This document shows positions 53,282 to 62,759 of a stretch of 64,000 bases of DNA, in pieces. The DNA is from an uncultured Sphingobacteriales bacterium (GTDB lineage: Bacteria > Bacteroidota > Bacteroidia > Chitinophagales > Chitinophagaceae). The stretch lies in the NCBI GenBank assembly GCA_937871285.1, contig CALMQS010000097.1:1-64000 (forward strand), read 5' to 3'. The number at the start of each line of letters is the position of its first letter. Position 1 is the first letter of the stretch. The notes below the pieces were generated by a model that saw only the letters and a program-made list of their open reading frames with translations, was not told where the DNA came from and did no database searches. The position numbers were made by a program, and so were the translations under genes.

Positions 53282-53844
53282 GATGATAATTATTGAGTAG
53301 ATGATTGATACATTTTATACATACCAGGTAGCCTGTATGTTTATTTGCAATGAGTAGCCTGCATAGCAGGTTATCCATTGCGGAATGAATGGTTGGAAAA
53401 TAATAACACGCCGTAAAATCTATAACAGCATTACCTGTTTAACAGATTAACCGCAACAAATGTGGATGGTATTCCAATAAAAAAATGATTACCCCGTGCC
53501 GGAAGCATATTAGGCCGGGGCTAACGTATTGAAGTCTTTGAAATTGGAGAAGAAATACATCCGCTCACGGGCATACAGCGGTTTGGCCGTTAGATCGGGC
53601 ATTCCCGTGAGCTTAAAAGATGATATGTAAAATAGTTTTTTCACCAACTGCGAATATAACGAATAAAGCCATCAACAGCTATGTAAAAATGTTAAGTCTG
53701 TATCGTACGGGAAAAGTTTTGAGTAACTCCAAAGGAGTTGAAGTTTCAAAATGCTTACGCACACGCTTATATATAATTACCAATGACAAGCAGCGGGTGT
53801 ATTGCTCGGCTTTGCTGCCCAAAGTTCAACCAGGATAATAAATG
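53282..53844. other. Gene-free gap with three hairpins
   Basis: Hairpins at 53492-53520 (CCCCG.GCC/GGCCGGGG), 53563-53612 (GCTCACGGG/CCCGTGAGC) and 53725-53739 (AACTCC-aaa-GGAGTT). The first two follow each other closely. A 72-codon frame at 53620-53838 overlaps the third hairpin and has no protein-like features. No gene is supported. Confidence 0.5.
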
Positions 53845-54207
53845 CTATATGTTGCTCAGCGTATCCCGTACGGATGCCAGTATATGCTGCGCCTGTTCCG
53901 GATCAAAGTTGCCATGCTGTATTTTTTTCACTCCCAGCTTCGAAAGCTCTATGTGTACCGTGGGCTCAATACCATGATTAGCGAGGCATGCTTTTGCACA
54001 GGATAAAGGACAACCGTCGAGTACAACAATTTTCCTTCCCGACAAAGCGGTTTTTACTAATTTTTTTACATTACCTCCCACGCCCACAATACACGACATT
54101 TCCGCGTCTCCTGCCCTGTCGGCAGTAACTGCAATATAATTGGCCATCTGCGCCGCACTGGAACAGCCCGAGCAGGAATAGATCAGTGGTTTCGTTTGTA
54201 TATTCAT
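53845..54207 (-). CDS. DGC domain protein, putative zinc-binding
   Basis: A 120-residue protein of the DGC family, named after the D-G-C motif, seen here in 'LDGCPLSCAKACL'. Further cysteines are in 'YSCSGCSSAAQ' and 'MSCIVGVGG'. These suggest metal or cluster binding. Family function is not well known; members often occur near redox regulators, and an FNR-like gene lies 760 bp to the right. Confidence 0.85.
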   Translation of the reverse strand: MNIQTKPLIYSCSGCSSAAQMANYIAVTADRAGDAEMSCIVGVGGNVKKLVKTALSGRKIVVLDGCPLSCAKACLANHGIEPTVHIELSKLGVKKIQHGNFDPEQAQHILASVRDTLSNI

Positions 54208-54397
54208 CTGCTAAAACAATCAAATGTAAAAATTGCAGCAAAATTATGCGCTTCGCTGCGTATACATTTTACAGGCCACTGCTAAAAACGCCAGTAGCTG
54301 CGTTTTCGCATATTCAAAAATACAGCGCGTATTATCTTGCACCGGAACCGGTAAATATTATTATACCTGCTCCTATTAGTAACATACCTGTTATTCT

Positions 54398-54754
54398 ATG
54401 CTGATATTTAAAGACTTTACATTTGATGCGGCTCATTTCCTTCCCGGGCTTCCCGCTGCGCATAAATGCGCAACGCTTCACGGCCATACCTATCATCTCA
54501 GGATTTACGCAGAAGGTATCCCCGGCGCACAATCGGGATGGGTTATTGATTTTGGTGAAATAAAAAAAAGCGTTCATCTTATACTGGAACAATTAGATCA
54601 TACATGCCTGAACAACATACCCGGACTGGAAAACCCAACCTGCGAGCTGATTGCTATATGGATATGGCAACGGTTAAAGCCCCTGCTGCAGCCGCTTGCC
54701 CGTATAGAGCTGCGCGAAACACCTACCAGCGGCGTAGTATACGACGGAACATAA
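54398..54754 (+). CDS. queD: 6-carboxytetrahydropterin synthase (QueD-like)
   Basis: A 118-residue PTPS-fold enzyme. Zinc histidines H13 ('DAAHFLP'), H28 and H30 ('LHGHTYHL') and the catalytic C24 are all in place; 'LDHTCLNN' and 'ELRETPTSGVVYDG' complete the active site. It makes carboxy-tetrahydropterin from dihydroneopterin triphosphate, in queuosine synthesis; a pterin role is possible. No other que genes are adjacent. Confidence 0.92.
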   Translation: MLIFKDFTFDAAHFLPGLPAAHKCATLHGHTYHLRIYAEGIPGAQSGWVIDFGEIKKSVHLILEQLDHTCLNNIPGLENPTCELIAIWIWQRLKPLLQPLARIELRETPTSGVVYDGT

Positions 54755-54967
54755 AACAACAAACAGCCGCTATATAAAATCTCCCGTTTCGTATACGGTT
54801 ATATTCTTCCGGAATTTCGTTCCGCAGCATATCAAACATGATAAAAATCAACATACTTTACCACAGGAGTCAGTTTTTTAAAAGCATATAGATAGAATCT
54901 TTGATGGCAGGCTCCGGAGAACACAACCCTATGTCTGTTCTTTCCGGCATTTCCTGTTTATACACAT

Positions 54968-55669
54968 ATGGCCCAGCCTAATCCAAGATGCAATACCTGC
55001 CGGGTTAGAAATTGTTCTGTACTCCGCAACTGTTCGAACGATATGCTCGAAACATTATCTGACAACAAGAAATACCTTTATTTTCAAAAGGGGGAGCGCC
55101 TCCTCATTGAAGGACAACACGGAGGAGGTATTTATTTTATCAGGTGGGGCATAGCAAAAATAGAAGTGAATGGTAAAAACGGACGCCCGCTGATCCTTCG
55201 TCTTGCAGGAGCAGGTTCCGTTCTGGGCCACCGGATACGCGGCAGTAATAATGAACAACCCTTATCGGTAGAAGCGGTTGAAGATTTATATGTATGCCAT
55301 ATCAGCCTTGCCCTCTATGATCAATTACTTGAAAAGAGTGCTGCACTTCACAGCGGGATGATGCAATCATTGCTGAACGAAATACGGGAGGTTGAGCTGC
55401 ATGCCGTGCGCCTCACCCATCTCTCCGTTAAAGAAAGGGTAGCAGGAGCCTTATTGCACATCGCCGCATTATACCAGTATCAACCCGGTAGCAATGGCAT
55501 TCGCGTTCACTTAGAGCGGCAGGACCTGGCCGATCTCTCCGGCACTACCAGAGAACAGGTATCCAGGATGCTTACTGAGTTGCAACAAACTGGTTTGATA
55601 AAATTCAGGGGGAAACATTTCAAGTTTTTCGACCTTAACGGTTTGCAGCACATTGCAGCCCTCCGTTAA
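54968..55669 (+). CDS. Crp/Fnr family regulator with FNR-like cysteine set
   Basis: A 233-residue regulator. N-terminal cysteines C8, C11, C16 and C22 ('RCNTCRVRNCSVLRNC') precede a cyclic-nucleotide-binding-like fold (about 35-130), with another cysteine C110 in 'DLYVCHIS'. The spacing C8-x2-C11-x4-C16 and 94 residues to C110 is close to that of E. coli FNR (C20, C23, C29, C122), so it may hold an oxygen-sensitive [4Fe-4S] cluster. The C-terminal helix-turn-helix is 'RQDLADLSGTTREQVSRMLTELQ'. Target genes are unknown. Confidence 0.92.
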   Translation: MAQPNPRCNTCRVRNCSVLRNCSNDMLETLSDNKKYLYFQKGERLLIEGQHGGGIYFIRWGIAKIEVNGKNGRPLILRLAGAGSVLGHRIRGSNNEQPLSVEAVEDLYVCHISLALYDQLLEKSAALHSGMMQSLLNEIREVELHAVRLTHLSVKERVAGALLHIAALYQYQPGSNGIRVHLERQDLADLSGTTREQVSRMLTELQQTGLIKFRGKHFKFFDLNGLQHIAALR

Positions 55670-55780
55670 AGTGCGTTGGAACGCCTCCGGATAAGTTCCC
55701 ATTAAAATTCTCTTCCGTAAATCGGCTCACTTCCCGTCTTTATTTGTATTTTAACCGCTTTATTATTTCAAAACCAGTTT

Positions 55781-57169
55781 ATGAGCATTCCCTCCCAACT
55801 GAACCGGACCCTTGGTTTACGTATAGCCATTATAGTGGTAATGGGTAATATTATCGGTTCAGGTGTATATAAAAAGGTGGCGCCCATGGCCGCCGAACTG
55901 CATTCACCCGGATGGGTACTGATCTGCTGGCTGCTGGGTGGGGTCATTACCCTTATGGGAGCGCTCTGTAATGCCGAAATTGCCAGTATGCTGGCCAATA
56001 CAGGCGGAGAATACGCCTATTATAAAAAGATCTACGGCCGGTTCTTTTCTTTTTTATATGGCTGGTCTAATTTTACGGCCATTAAAACCGCCGCGGTGGC
56101 CGGCATTGCCTATGTTTTTGCCCAATCGCTGCACAGCATTGTACAACTTCCACCGCTATTAGCATCATGGGCCGATGTCAATATTGCTGGCGTATTCTAC
56201 CCTTTCGCAGGCTTTAATGTAAAGTTCGCAGCTATTGTATTGATTGCCCTGCTCACCTGGATCAACACCACCGGACTTAAAACCGGTGCAGGACTAAGCA
56301 CCGTGCTTATGCTGCTGGTATTAGCAGGCATAACACTGATCGTAGTATCCGGATTGAGCAGTTCGCAGGCAAACCTTCCCTCAGTGTTTAGCCTGGAAAC
56401 ATCCAACGCATCGCCGGTTACGATGAGCGCCGTTTTTACTGCTATGCTGGCTGCATTTTGGGCATATGAAGGATGGAACTCTGTTGGATTTCTGGGTGGT
56501 GAGATCAAAAACCCGCATCGCAACGTGCCGTTAAGCATTACCATTGGTTTGCTGCTGGTGATTACACTTTACTTCTTGGTTAACATGACATATCTCGCCG
56601 TATTGTCCACACCAAACATGGAACAGGTACATGCCGCCAACAATACGATTGCCGCTGTAGAAGCCGTAAAAACTTTTGCAGGCAGCACCGGCGTATTTCT
56701 TATTTCACTATTAATACTGGTAACTACATTGGGCTGCACGCATGCCACTATTTTGAGCAATGCACGTACATATTATGCTATGGCAACGGAAAAAGTATTC
56801 TTTTCAAAAGTAGCCAGGCTAAATAAAGCAAAGGTTCCGGGCAATGCGTTATGGTTCCAGGGCACATGGGCATGTTTACTGGTATTGTCGGGCACTTTCG
56901 ACCAGCTAACCGACATGCTTATTTTTGCCGCCTTTATATATTATGGAGCCACCACTTTAGGTGTATTTATTTTAAGAAAAAAGATGCCCGATACACCAAG
57001 ACCCTATAAAGTGTGGGGTTATCCTGTTGTGCCGGCGCTATTCATTTTGTTCTGCATTTTGCTGGTAAGCAATACGCTTATTGAGCGGCCACGTGAAGCA
57101 GGAATAGGATTAACGCTGATATTATTAGGTATTCCGTTTTACTGGTGGTTCAGGAGAAGCAAAGACTGA
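55781..57169 (+). CDS. APC family amino acid permease
   Basis: A 462-residue, 12-helix permease of the LAT-like amino acid/polyamine/organocation group. The TM1 break motif 'GNIIGSGVYKKVAPMAAEL' is typical, as is 'AFWAYEGWNSVGFLGGEIKNPHRNVP' in the middle. Substrate cannot be told. Single gene 111 bp after the FNR-like gene; the two could be cotranscribed. Confidence 0.93.
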   Translation: MSIPSQLNRTLGLRIAIIVVMGNIIGSGVYKKVAPMAAELHSPGWVLICWLLGGVITLMGALCNAEIASMLANTGGEYAYYKKIYGRFFSFLYGWSNFTAIKTAAVAGIAYVFAQSLHSIVQLPPLLASWADVNIAGVFYPFAGFNVKFAAIVLIALLTWINTTGLKTGAGLSTVLMLLVLAGITLIVVSGLSSSQANLPSVFSLETSNASPVTMSAVFTAMLAAFWAYEGWNSVGFLGGEIKNPHRNVPLSITIGLLLVITLYFLVNMTYLAVLSTPNMEQVHAANNTIAAVEAVKTFAGSTGVFLISLLILVTTLGCTHATILSNARTYYAMATEKVFFSKVARLNKAKVPGNALWFQGTWACLLVLSGTFDQLTDMLIFAAFIYYGATTLGVFILRKKMPDTPRPYKVWGYPVVPALFILFCILLVSNTLIERPREAGIGLTLILLGIPFYWWFRRSKD

Positions 57170-57347
57170 TGTTACAGGTTGCAAGGTGCAGGCTGTCATC
57201 GCATTTCGCTTCAAACTTCACAACTTGTATTTGGAATCTGTTAAGGCATACAGGTTTTATCTGCTACGATGGACAAGCTTGGTTCTTGTGATTTGCCTTT
57301 TGGTATTTCATCCTTGTAACCTGTAACCTGCAACACCTGTTTTCAAA
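57170..57347. repeat. Wordy intergenic repeats
   Basis: 'TTACAGGTTGCAAGGTGCAG' (57172-57191) and its inverse 'TTGTAACCTGTAACCTGCAA' (57313-57332) bracket a stretch without a gene. As an inverted pair they could form a long hairpin between convergent genes. The same word is at 16806-16830. Confidence 0.55.
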
Positions 57348-59207
57348 CTATCTCCCAAACATCCGCTCTAAATAATCGTTCTTAAACGCAATATAGGTGG
57401 GGTTTCCGGAAGCGGTAATATTGGGCTGATCGCAGGCAAACAATTCCTCCGCCAATGCCTTCATCTCCTTTTGTGCAAGGTAACGGCCGGGCTTTACCGC
57501 ATGTTGCCATGCAATGCTGCGTATGAGCTTCTCCCGTTTGGAAAATTTTACGTCGCTGTTAAAATGCTTGTATTGCTCCAGCATTTGCTCAATCGCTACT
57601 TTTTCATTTCCCTGCTCAACGTCGGCAGGTGTGCCCTGTACCACAAAAGTATCTTTCCCGAAAAGTTCTATTTCATATCCCAGTACGTGCAGATCGGGCA
57701 AAAGATCCTGGAGCAATACGGCATCAGCCGTGGTAAGTGGTACGGTTAACGGAAATAAGCTGTGCTGTGTTGCAATGGGTTTCCCTTTGGCAGCGGTAAC
57801 ATACCGCTCATACAAGATTCTTTCATGTGCTGCCTGCTGATGGATCAATATAAAGCCCTGGTTGGTGGAAGCCGCGATATAGGTGGCGTGTACTTGCAGC
57901 AGGTCTGTGTTCTCCAGCAATTGTAACGGTTGCCCTGTACCGGCAGCATGCGCAATAGCTCCAGCCTGTTCATATTCAAACTTAACGGCAACGGCATCCT
58001 GCCCGGGTACTACTGTTTTACCGGCTTCAGGAAAAAAATCTTTCCAGTGTTTTAACCCGCTTTTACTTTCTATCAGGTGTGCCTGGTTTTTTTGTGTGAA
58101 TGTATTGTACAGCGCCGAAGCCGCGGCATGCTCTTTCTTTTCTTCCGTAAATGGGCGGGCTACCGCATCTAACTGCTGAATACCCGGATCAAGATCAAAA
58201 TTAAGGGTGGGCATAATACTGAATTGCGCCAGCGCGTGTTTTACAGCAGCCTGCACAAAGGCATAAATAATTTTTTCATCTTCAAACTTGATCTCCTGCT
58301 TGGTAGGATGCACGTTGATATCTATCTGCGCGGGATCCAGGTCAATAAATAGCACATACATGGGGAAACTATCAGCTGGTATCATTTGCTGGTAAGCGCT
58401 CATTACCGCATGATTCAGGTAGGCGCTCCTGATAAAACGGTTATTCACAAAAAAATACTGGTCACCCCTTGTTTTTTTTGCGATGTCGGGTTTTCCGGCA
58501 AAGCCATATACATTCAGGTAATCGGTGATTTCCTGCACATTTACCAGCTTGGCGGTATAATTGCTCCCCAGCAAATGAACGATCCGTTGTTTAAGGGAAC
58601 CGCTTTCAAGATGGTATATCTCCTGGCCGTTAGCAGTAAGCGAAAAGGATATTTCCGGAAATGCCATGGCTACCCGGGTAAACTCATCAACAATATGCCG
58701 CATTTCAACGGCATTGCTTTTCAGGAAATTCCTGCGGGCGGGCACATTAAAAAAAACATTTTTCATGGCAATGCTCGTCCCCACCGGAAAAGCAACCGGC
58801 TCCTGTTTTTTTACCAGGCTGTTTTCTATCTCAATATAAGTGCCCGTTTCATCTTCCGCACGGCGGCTTTTGAGCTCCACCTGCGCCACGGCGGCAATGG
58901 AGGCCAGCGCTTCTCCCCTGAAACCCATGGTGCGGATCCGGAACAGGTCATCAATATTATTGATCTTAGACGTGGCATGACGCTCAAAGCTCATTCGGGC
59001 ATCTGTTTCGCTCATGCCGCTGCCGTTATCTATCACCTGTACCAGCGATTTCCCGGCATCGGCAACGATCAGTTGTATTTCCGTTGCGCCGGCATCTACG
59101 GCATTTTCCAACAGTTCCTTTACCGCGCTCGACGGGCGCTGTATCACTTCGCCCGCCGCTATCTGGTTGGCAATATTATCGGGTAATAACTGGATGCTGT
59201 CTGACAA
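57348..59207 (-). CDS. mutL: DNA mismatch repair protein MutL
   Basis: A 619-residue MutL of standard domain order. The GHKL ATPase is N-terminal: 'IAAGEVIQRPSSAVKELLENAVDAGATEI', 'VIDNGSGMSETDARMSFERHATSKI' and 'TMGFRGEALASIAAVA'. The C-terminal dimerisation domain starts around residue 430. A 'DxHAxxERxxYE'-type segment appears as 'IHQQAAHERILYERY', with Gln replacing the usual Asp. The C-terminal endonuclease motif DQHAxxExxxxE is therefore incomplete and nicking activity is doubtful. A matching mutS is not in the window. Confidence 0.95.
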   Translation of the reverse strand: MSDSIQLLPDNIANQIAAGEVIQRPSSAVKELLENAVDAGATEIQLIVADAGKSLVQVIDNGSGMSETDARMSFERHATSKINNIDDLFRIRTMGFRGEALASIAAVAQVELKSRRAEDETGTYIEIENSLVKKQEPVAFPVGTSIAMKNVFFNVPARRNFLKSNAVEMRHIVDEFTRVAMAFPEISFSLTANGQEIYHLESGSLKQRIVHLLGSNYTAKLVNVQEITDYLNVYGFAGKPDIAKKTRGDQYFFVNNRFIRSAYLNHAVMSAYQQMIPADSFPMYVLFIDLDPAQIDINVHPTKQEIKFEDEKIIYAFVQAAVKHALAQFSIMPTLNFDLDPGIQQLDAVARPFTEEKKEHAAASALYNTFTQKNQAHLIESKSGLKHWKDFFPEAGKTVVPGQDAVAVKFEYEQAGAIAHAAGTGQPLQLLENTDLLQVHATYIAASTNQGFILIHQQAAHERILYERYVTAAKGKPIATQHSLFPLTVPLTTADAVLLQDLLPDLHVLGYEIELFGKDTFVVQGTPADVEQGNEKVAIEQMLEQYKHFNSDVKFSKREKLIRSIAWQHAVKPGRYLAQKEMKALAEELFACDQPNITASGNPTYIAFKNDYLERMFGR

Positions 59208-59673
59208 AACCTTTTAATTTAACCACAAAAATACGGTAAAAGGCCCGTCTTTGCGAGGCGTAAACGGATACTGGAAGTTAGCGCAACTATCCACGCGGAA
59301 GCAAGCCGCCTGAAGCGGAGCGGAGTAACAGGATAAAATCCGAAGTCGGAAATTCTAAGTTCAAAGCAACCATAAACCATCAATAATATAATCCGTATCC
59401 GCCATTGGTGATTACTTCAACTCTAAAAAATCATTACGCATCGATTCAGATCAGTTCAGGGTCTTATAATGACGTTCAACGCATTGCCTTAGTGATGAAA
59501 GGAACCCTATTGAAAACTCACAATGACGAGAGAGGGCAGGAACCCGCCTTCCTGAATGAATCATTCAGACGGGAACAACGTTTCGTTGGAGGGGGTGAGG
59601 AATTTGATTTGCATGAACGCCTCAATGATAATAAATTCGCCTGAGGTATGTATTACTGAACAATTTTTTGATC
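59208..59673. other. Gene-free gap with degenerate repeat pieces
   Basis: Pieces such as 'GTCTTTGCGAGGCGTAAACG' (59248-59267) and 'CACAATGACG' (59519-59528) resemble a dispersed intergenic repeat of this phylum. Frames at 59405-59644 and 59556-59744 are not protein-like. Confidence 0.45.
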
Positions 59674-62622
59674 ATGAAGAAGATACTCACGGCAATTGTT
59701 ATTTGTTGTATAAGCTTATCCACCATCGCACAGCATATCAGTGAGCTTGATGAACAAGCCTGGGTAGATAGTGTATTCGCCACCTTGAGCAACGATGAAA
59801 AACTGGGGCAACTGATGGTAGTGCGGCTTTCTTCTATTGGCAGCGACCGTAAGGTTACTTTTTATGACGAGGCGGTATCGGAAGCCATTAACAAATATAA
59901 CATAGGCGGTATTTGTCTTTTCCAGGGCGGCCCTGTTACGCAGGCTGAATACATTAACCGGTTTCAGGCAATGGCCAGAACACCTTTATTAATTTGTATT
60001 GATGCGGAGAACGGGCTGGGCATGCGCATGGACAGTGTAGCAGGTTTACCCCGGCAAATGATGATGGGCGCCGTGCAGGATCCGCAACTGATTTACGCGT
60101 ATGGCCGGTGGGTAGGCGAACAATGCAAACGCGCAGGCATACAGGTAAATTATGCGCCTGTAGTTGACATCAACAACAATCCCAACAACCCCGTTATTAA
60201 CGACCGTTCATTTGGAGAAAATAAATACAAAGTGGCCGAACATGGCATTATGTATATGAAAGGTATGCAGGATGTGGGTGTGATGGCCTGCGCCAAGCAT
60301 TTCCCGGGTCATGGCGATGTGGCGGTGGATTCTCACTATGATCTTCCCGTAATCAATAAAACCCGTGAGCAATTGGACTCGCTTGAATTATACCCCTTCC
60401 GTGAAATGTTTAAAGCAGGTGTGGGAAGCGTGATGATCGCCCACCTTTTTATACCGGCAATTGATAACACGGCTAACCGTGCCACCTCCCTCTCGTATAA
60501 CAATGTAACCAAACTGCTCAGGGAAGAGCTGGGTTACCAGGGGCTTACATTTACCGATGCGCTGGAAATGCAGGGTGTGAAAAAGTTCTTTCCCGATGGG
60601 GAAGCTTCGGCCGAATCGCTGATTGCCGGCAATGATATGCTATGCCTGCCGGGCGATATTCCGGCCAGTATAGAAGAAATAAAAAAAGCGATCAGAAGGA
60701 AAAAGCTGAGCTGGGAACAGGTTGACGAACGTGTGAAAAAAGTATTACAGGCAAAATACCGGCATGGACTGAGTCGCTGGCGACCGGTAAATACGCATAA
60801 CCTTGTACGTGACCTGAATGCCCAAACGCCTGATATAACAAAATCCATTGCGGAAAACGCCATTACCGCGCTGCGCCTTGATGATCCTGTTATTCCGCTT
60901 TTGCCGTTGCGGGATATAACAAAAACAGGAAAAGAGCCAAAAGTGGCATACATAGGCTTTGGCATTAATAATGATAATGCTTTTGCCCGCCTCATGCGGG
61001 GCAATTATAACGCCGATGTTTTTTATTTTAGCTATAAAGAAGACGCTTCCCGCGTTACAACGCTGGCAGCATTACTCGAAACCCGGTATGATGCAATAGT
61101 TATAGGCATTCATCATTACAATCGCTTCCCAGCCGGTAATTTTGGTATCAGCACACCGGCCATACAATTATTGCAGCACCTTCAGCCACTCAAAAAAACA
61201 ATCAGCTTTGTTTTTGGCAATCCCTACATCATTAAAAATTTCTGCGATGCTAAAAATATGATAGCCTGTTATGAAGATGATGCCATTACGCACCAGGCAG
61301 CCGCGGATGTGTTAAAAGGCGCCATCATTACAAAAGGAAAATTGCCCGTTACGGTTTGCGATGCGTTTCCTTCCGGAACCGGGATCAGCACCGTTACAGC
61401 TCCGGTTAGCTATGCAAACGGCGTGGATATTAACGCAGCAAAATTTAAAATAATAGATTCCTTAGCAACCGAAGCCATCCGGCAACACGCCGCCCCCGGC
61501 ATGGCCATCATGGCTGTAAAGGATGGAAAGATCGTTTTTCATAAGGCCTATGGCTATTATACTTACGACAGTACGGAAAGAGTAAACTTAGAAAGCATTT
61601 ACGACCTGGCGTCCGTAACTAAAATATGCGCTACCACCTTATCGGTAATGAAGCTGTACGACCAGGGAAAGCTGGACCTGAATAAAACCCTGGGCGATTA
61701 CCTGCCCTGGGTAAAAGGTACCAATAAGCAAAACCTAAAAATTGATGATATCCTGCTGCACCAGGCGGGGCTTAAAGCTTTCATCCCCTTTTACCGCGAA
61801 ACCATTGATATGGCTACGGGTGTTCCACTTGCGGGGTTTTATAATACCGCACAAACGCCGCAATACCATATAAAAGTTGCCGATACCATGTATATGCGCA
61901 ATAGCTGGGAAGATACTATATACAAAAGAATATTAGAAAGTCCTGTTGGTCCGCCCAATAAATATATTTACAGCGACAACGATTTCATTTTCCTTGGAAA
62001 GATAGTGGAAGCGATCAGCGGCATGCCGCTGAATGAATATGTATACAGGGAGTTCTACCGCAAATTAGGATTAACCACTACCGGTTTTTTACCATTGCAA
62101 AAATTCCCGGAGCAGCGCATTCCACCTACCGAACACGAGCAAATATTCCGCAGGCAACTGCTGCGCGGCACCGTGCACGATCCGGGCGCCGCCATGTTTG
62201 GCGGAGTGGCCGGCCATGCGGGCCTGTTCAGCGATGCCTACGACCTGGCAGTGATGATGCAGATGCTGCTGGAGGGAGGGAAGTTCAACGGATACTATTT
62301 CTTTTCACCCGAAACCATCAAATTGTTTACAGCTTATAGCAGCAAAATAAGCCGGCGGGCGCTGGGCTTTGATAAGCCGGAAAAAGACAATGCCATTAGC
62401 AAAGAGCCATATCCATGCAGGTATGCCTCACCGTTAACATTCGGACATACGGGCTATACAGGCACCTGCGTGTGGGTAGATCCGAAGCATAACCTTACTT
62501 TTATTTTCCTGAGCAACCGCGTAAACCCTGAAGGCGGAACAAACGTAAAGCTGTACCGGCTGAATACGAGGACCAATATACAGGATGCGATATATAAAGC
62601 GGTTACAGAAAACGGGAAGTAG
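59674..62622 (+). CDS. Glycoside hydrolase family 3 protein fused to a beta-lactamase-fold serine hydrolase
   Basis: A 982-residue exported protein starting at ATG 59674 ('MKKILTAIVICCISLSTIAQ', a signal peptide). Residues about 25-560 are a GH3 domain of the NagZ type with 'CAKHFPGHGDVAVDSHYDL', whose histidine-aspartate pair acts as acid/base, followed by its C-terminal domain. Residues about 590-960 are a class C beta-lactamase/transpeptidase fold: SxxK in 'LASVTKICATT', YxN-like 'IYSDNDFI', and 'HTGYTG'. It may trim muropeptides or amino sugars in the periplasm; the two domains probably act on one peptidoglycan-derived product. The fusion is common in Bacteroidota. Confidence 0.93.
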   Translation: MKKILTAIVICCISLSTIAQHISELDEQAWVDSVFATLSNDEKLGQLMVVRLSSIGSDRKVTFYDEAVSEAINKYNIGGICLFQGGPVTQAEYINRFQAMARTPLLICIDAENGLGMRMDSVAGLPRQMMMGAVQDPQLIYAYGRWVGEQCKRAGIQVNYAPVVDINNNPNNPVINDRSFGENKYKVAEHGIMYMKGMQDVGVMACAKHFPGHGDVAVDSHYDLPVINKTREQLDSLELYPFREMFKAGVGSVMIAHLFIPAIDNTANRATSLSYNNVTKLLREELGYQGLTFTDALEMQGVKKFFPDGEASAESLIAGNDMLCLPGDIPASIEEIKKAIRRKKLSWEQVDERVKKVLQAKYRHGLSRWRPVNTHNLVRDLNAQTPDITKSIAENAITALRLDDPVIPLLPLRDITKTGKEPKVAYIGFGINNDNAFARLMRGNYNADVFYFSYKEDASRVTTLAALLETRYDAIVIGIHHYNRFPAGNFGISTPAIQLLQHLQPLKKTISFVFGNPYIIKNFCDAKNMIACYEDDAITHQAAADVLKGAIITKGKLPVTVCDAFPSGTGISTVTAPVSYANGVDINAAKFKIIDSLATEAIRQHAAPGMAIMAVKDGKIVFHKAYGYYTYDSTERVNLESIYDLASVTKICATTLSVMKLYDQGKLDLNKTLGDYLPWVKGTNKQNLKIDDILLHQAGLKAFIPFYRETIDMATGVPLAGFYNTAQTPQYHIKVADTMYMRNSWEDTIYKRILESPVGPPNKYIYSDNDFIFLGKIVEAISGMPLNEYVYREFYRKLGLTTTGFLPLQKFPEQRIPPTEHEQIFRRQLLRGTVHDPGAAMFGGVAGHAGLFSDAYDLAVMMQMLLEGGKFNGYYFFSPETIKLFTAYSSKISRRALGFDKPEKDNAISKEPYPCRYASPLTFGHTGYTGTCVWVDPKHNLTFIFLSNRVNPEGGTNVKLYRLNTRTNIQDAIYKAVTENGK

Positions 62623-62759
62623 AAAGATTGGAGATTGGTGAATATTGAAATGAAAGAGCATAGGGTTGCCAAACCTGCCTGCCGGGGTAAAGGCAACACA
62701 GGTTAAATTTTCACTTCAATTATTTTTGACTTTCAAAGAAAATATACCATCTGTCGGAT

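Noticed and set aside
53620..53838. A 72-codon plus-strand gene
   Set aside because: It overlaps a perfect hairpin, and its composition is not protein-like.
58386..59186. A 266-codon frame antisense to mutL
   Set aside because: It is a shadow of mutL codons; mutL is certain and the antisense frame has no domain.
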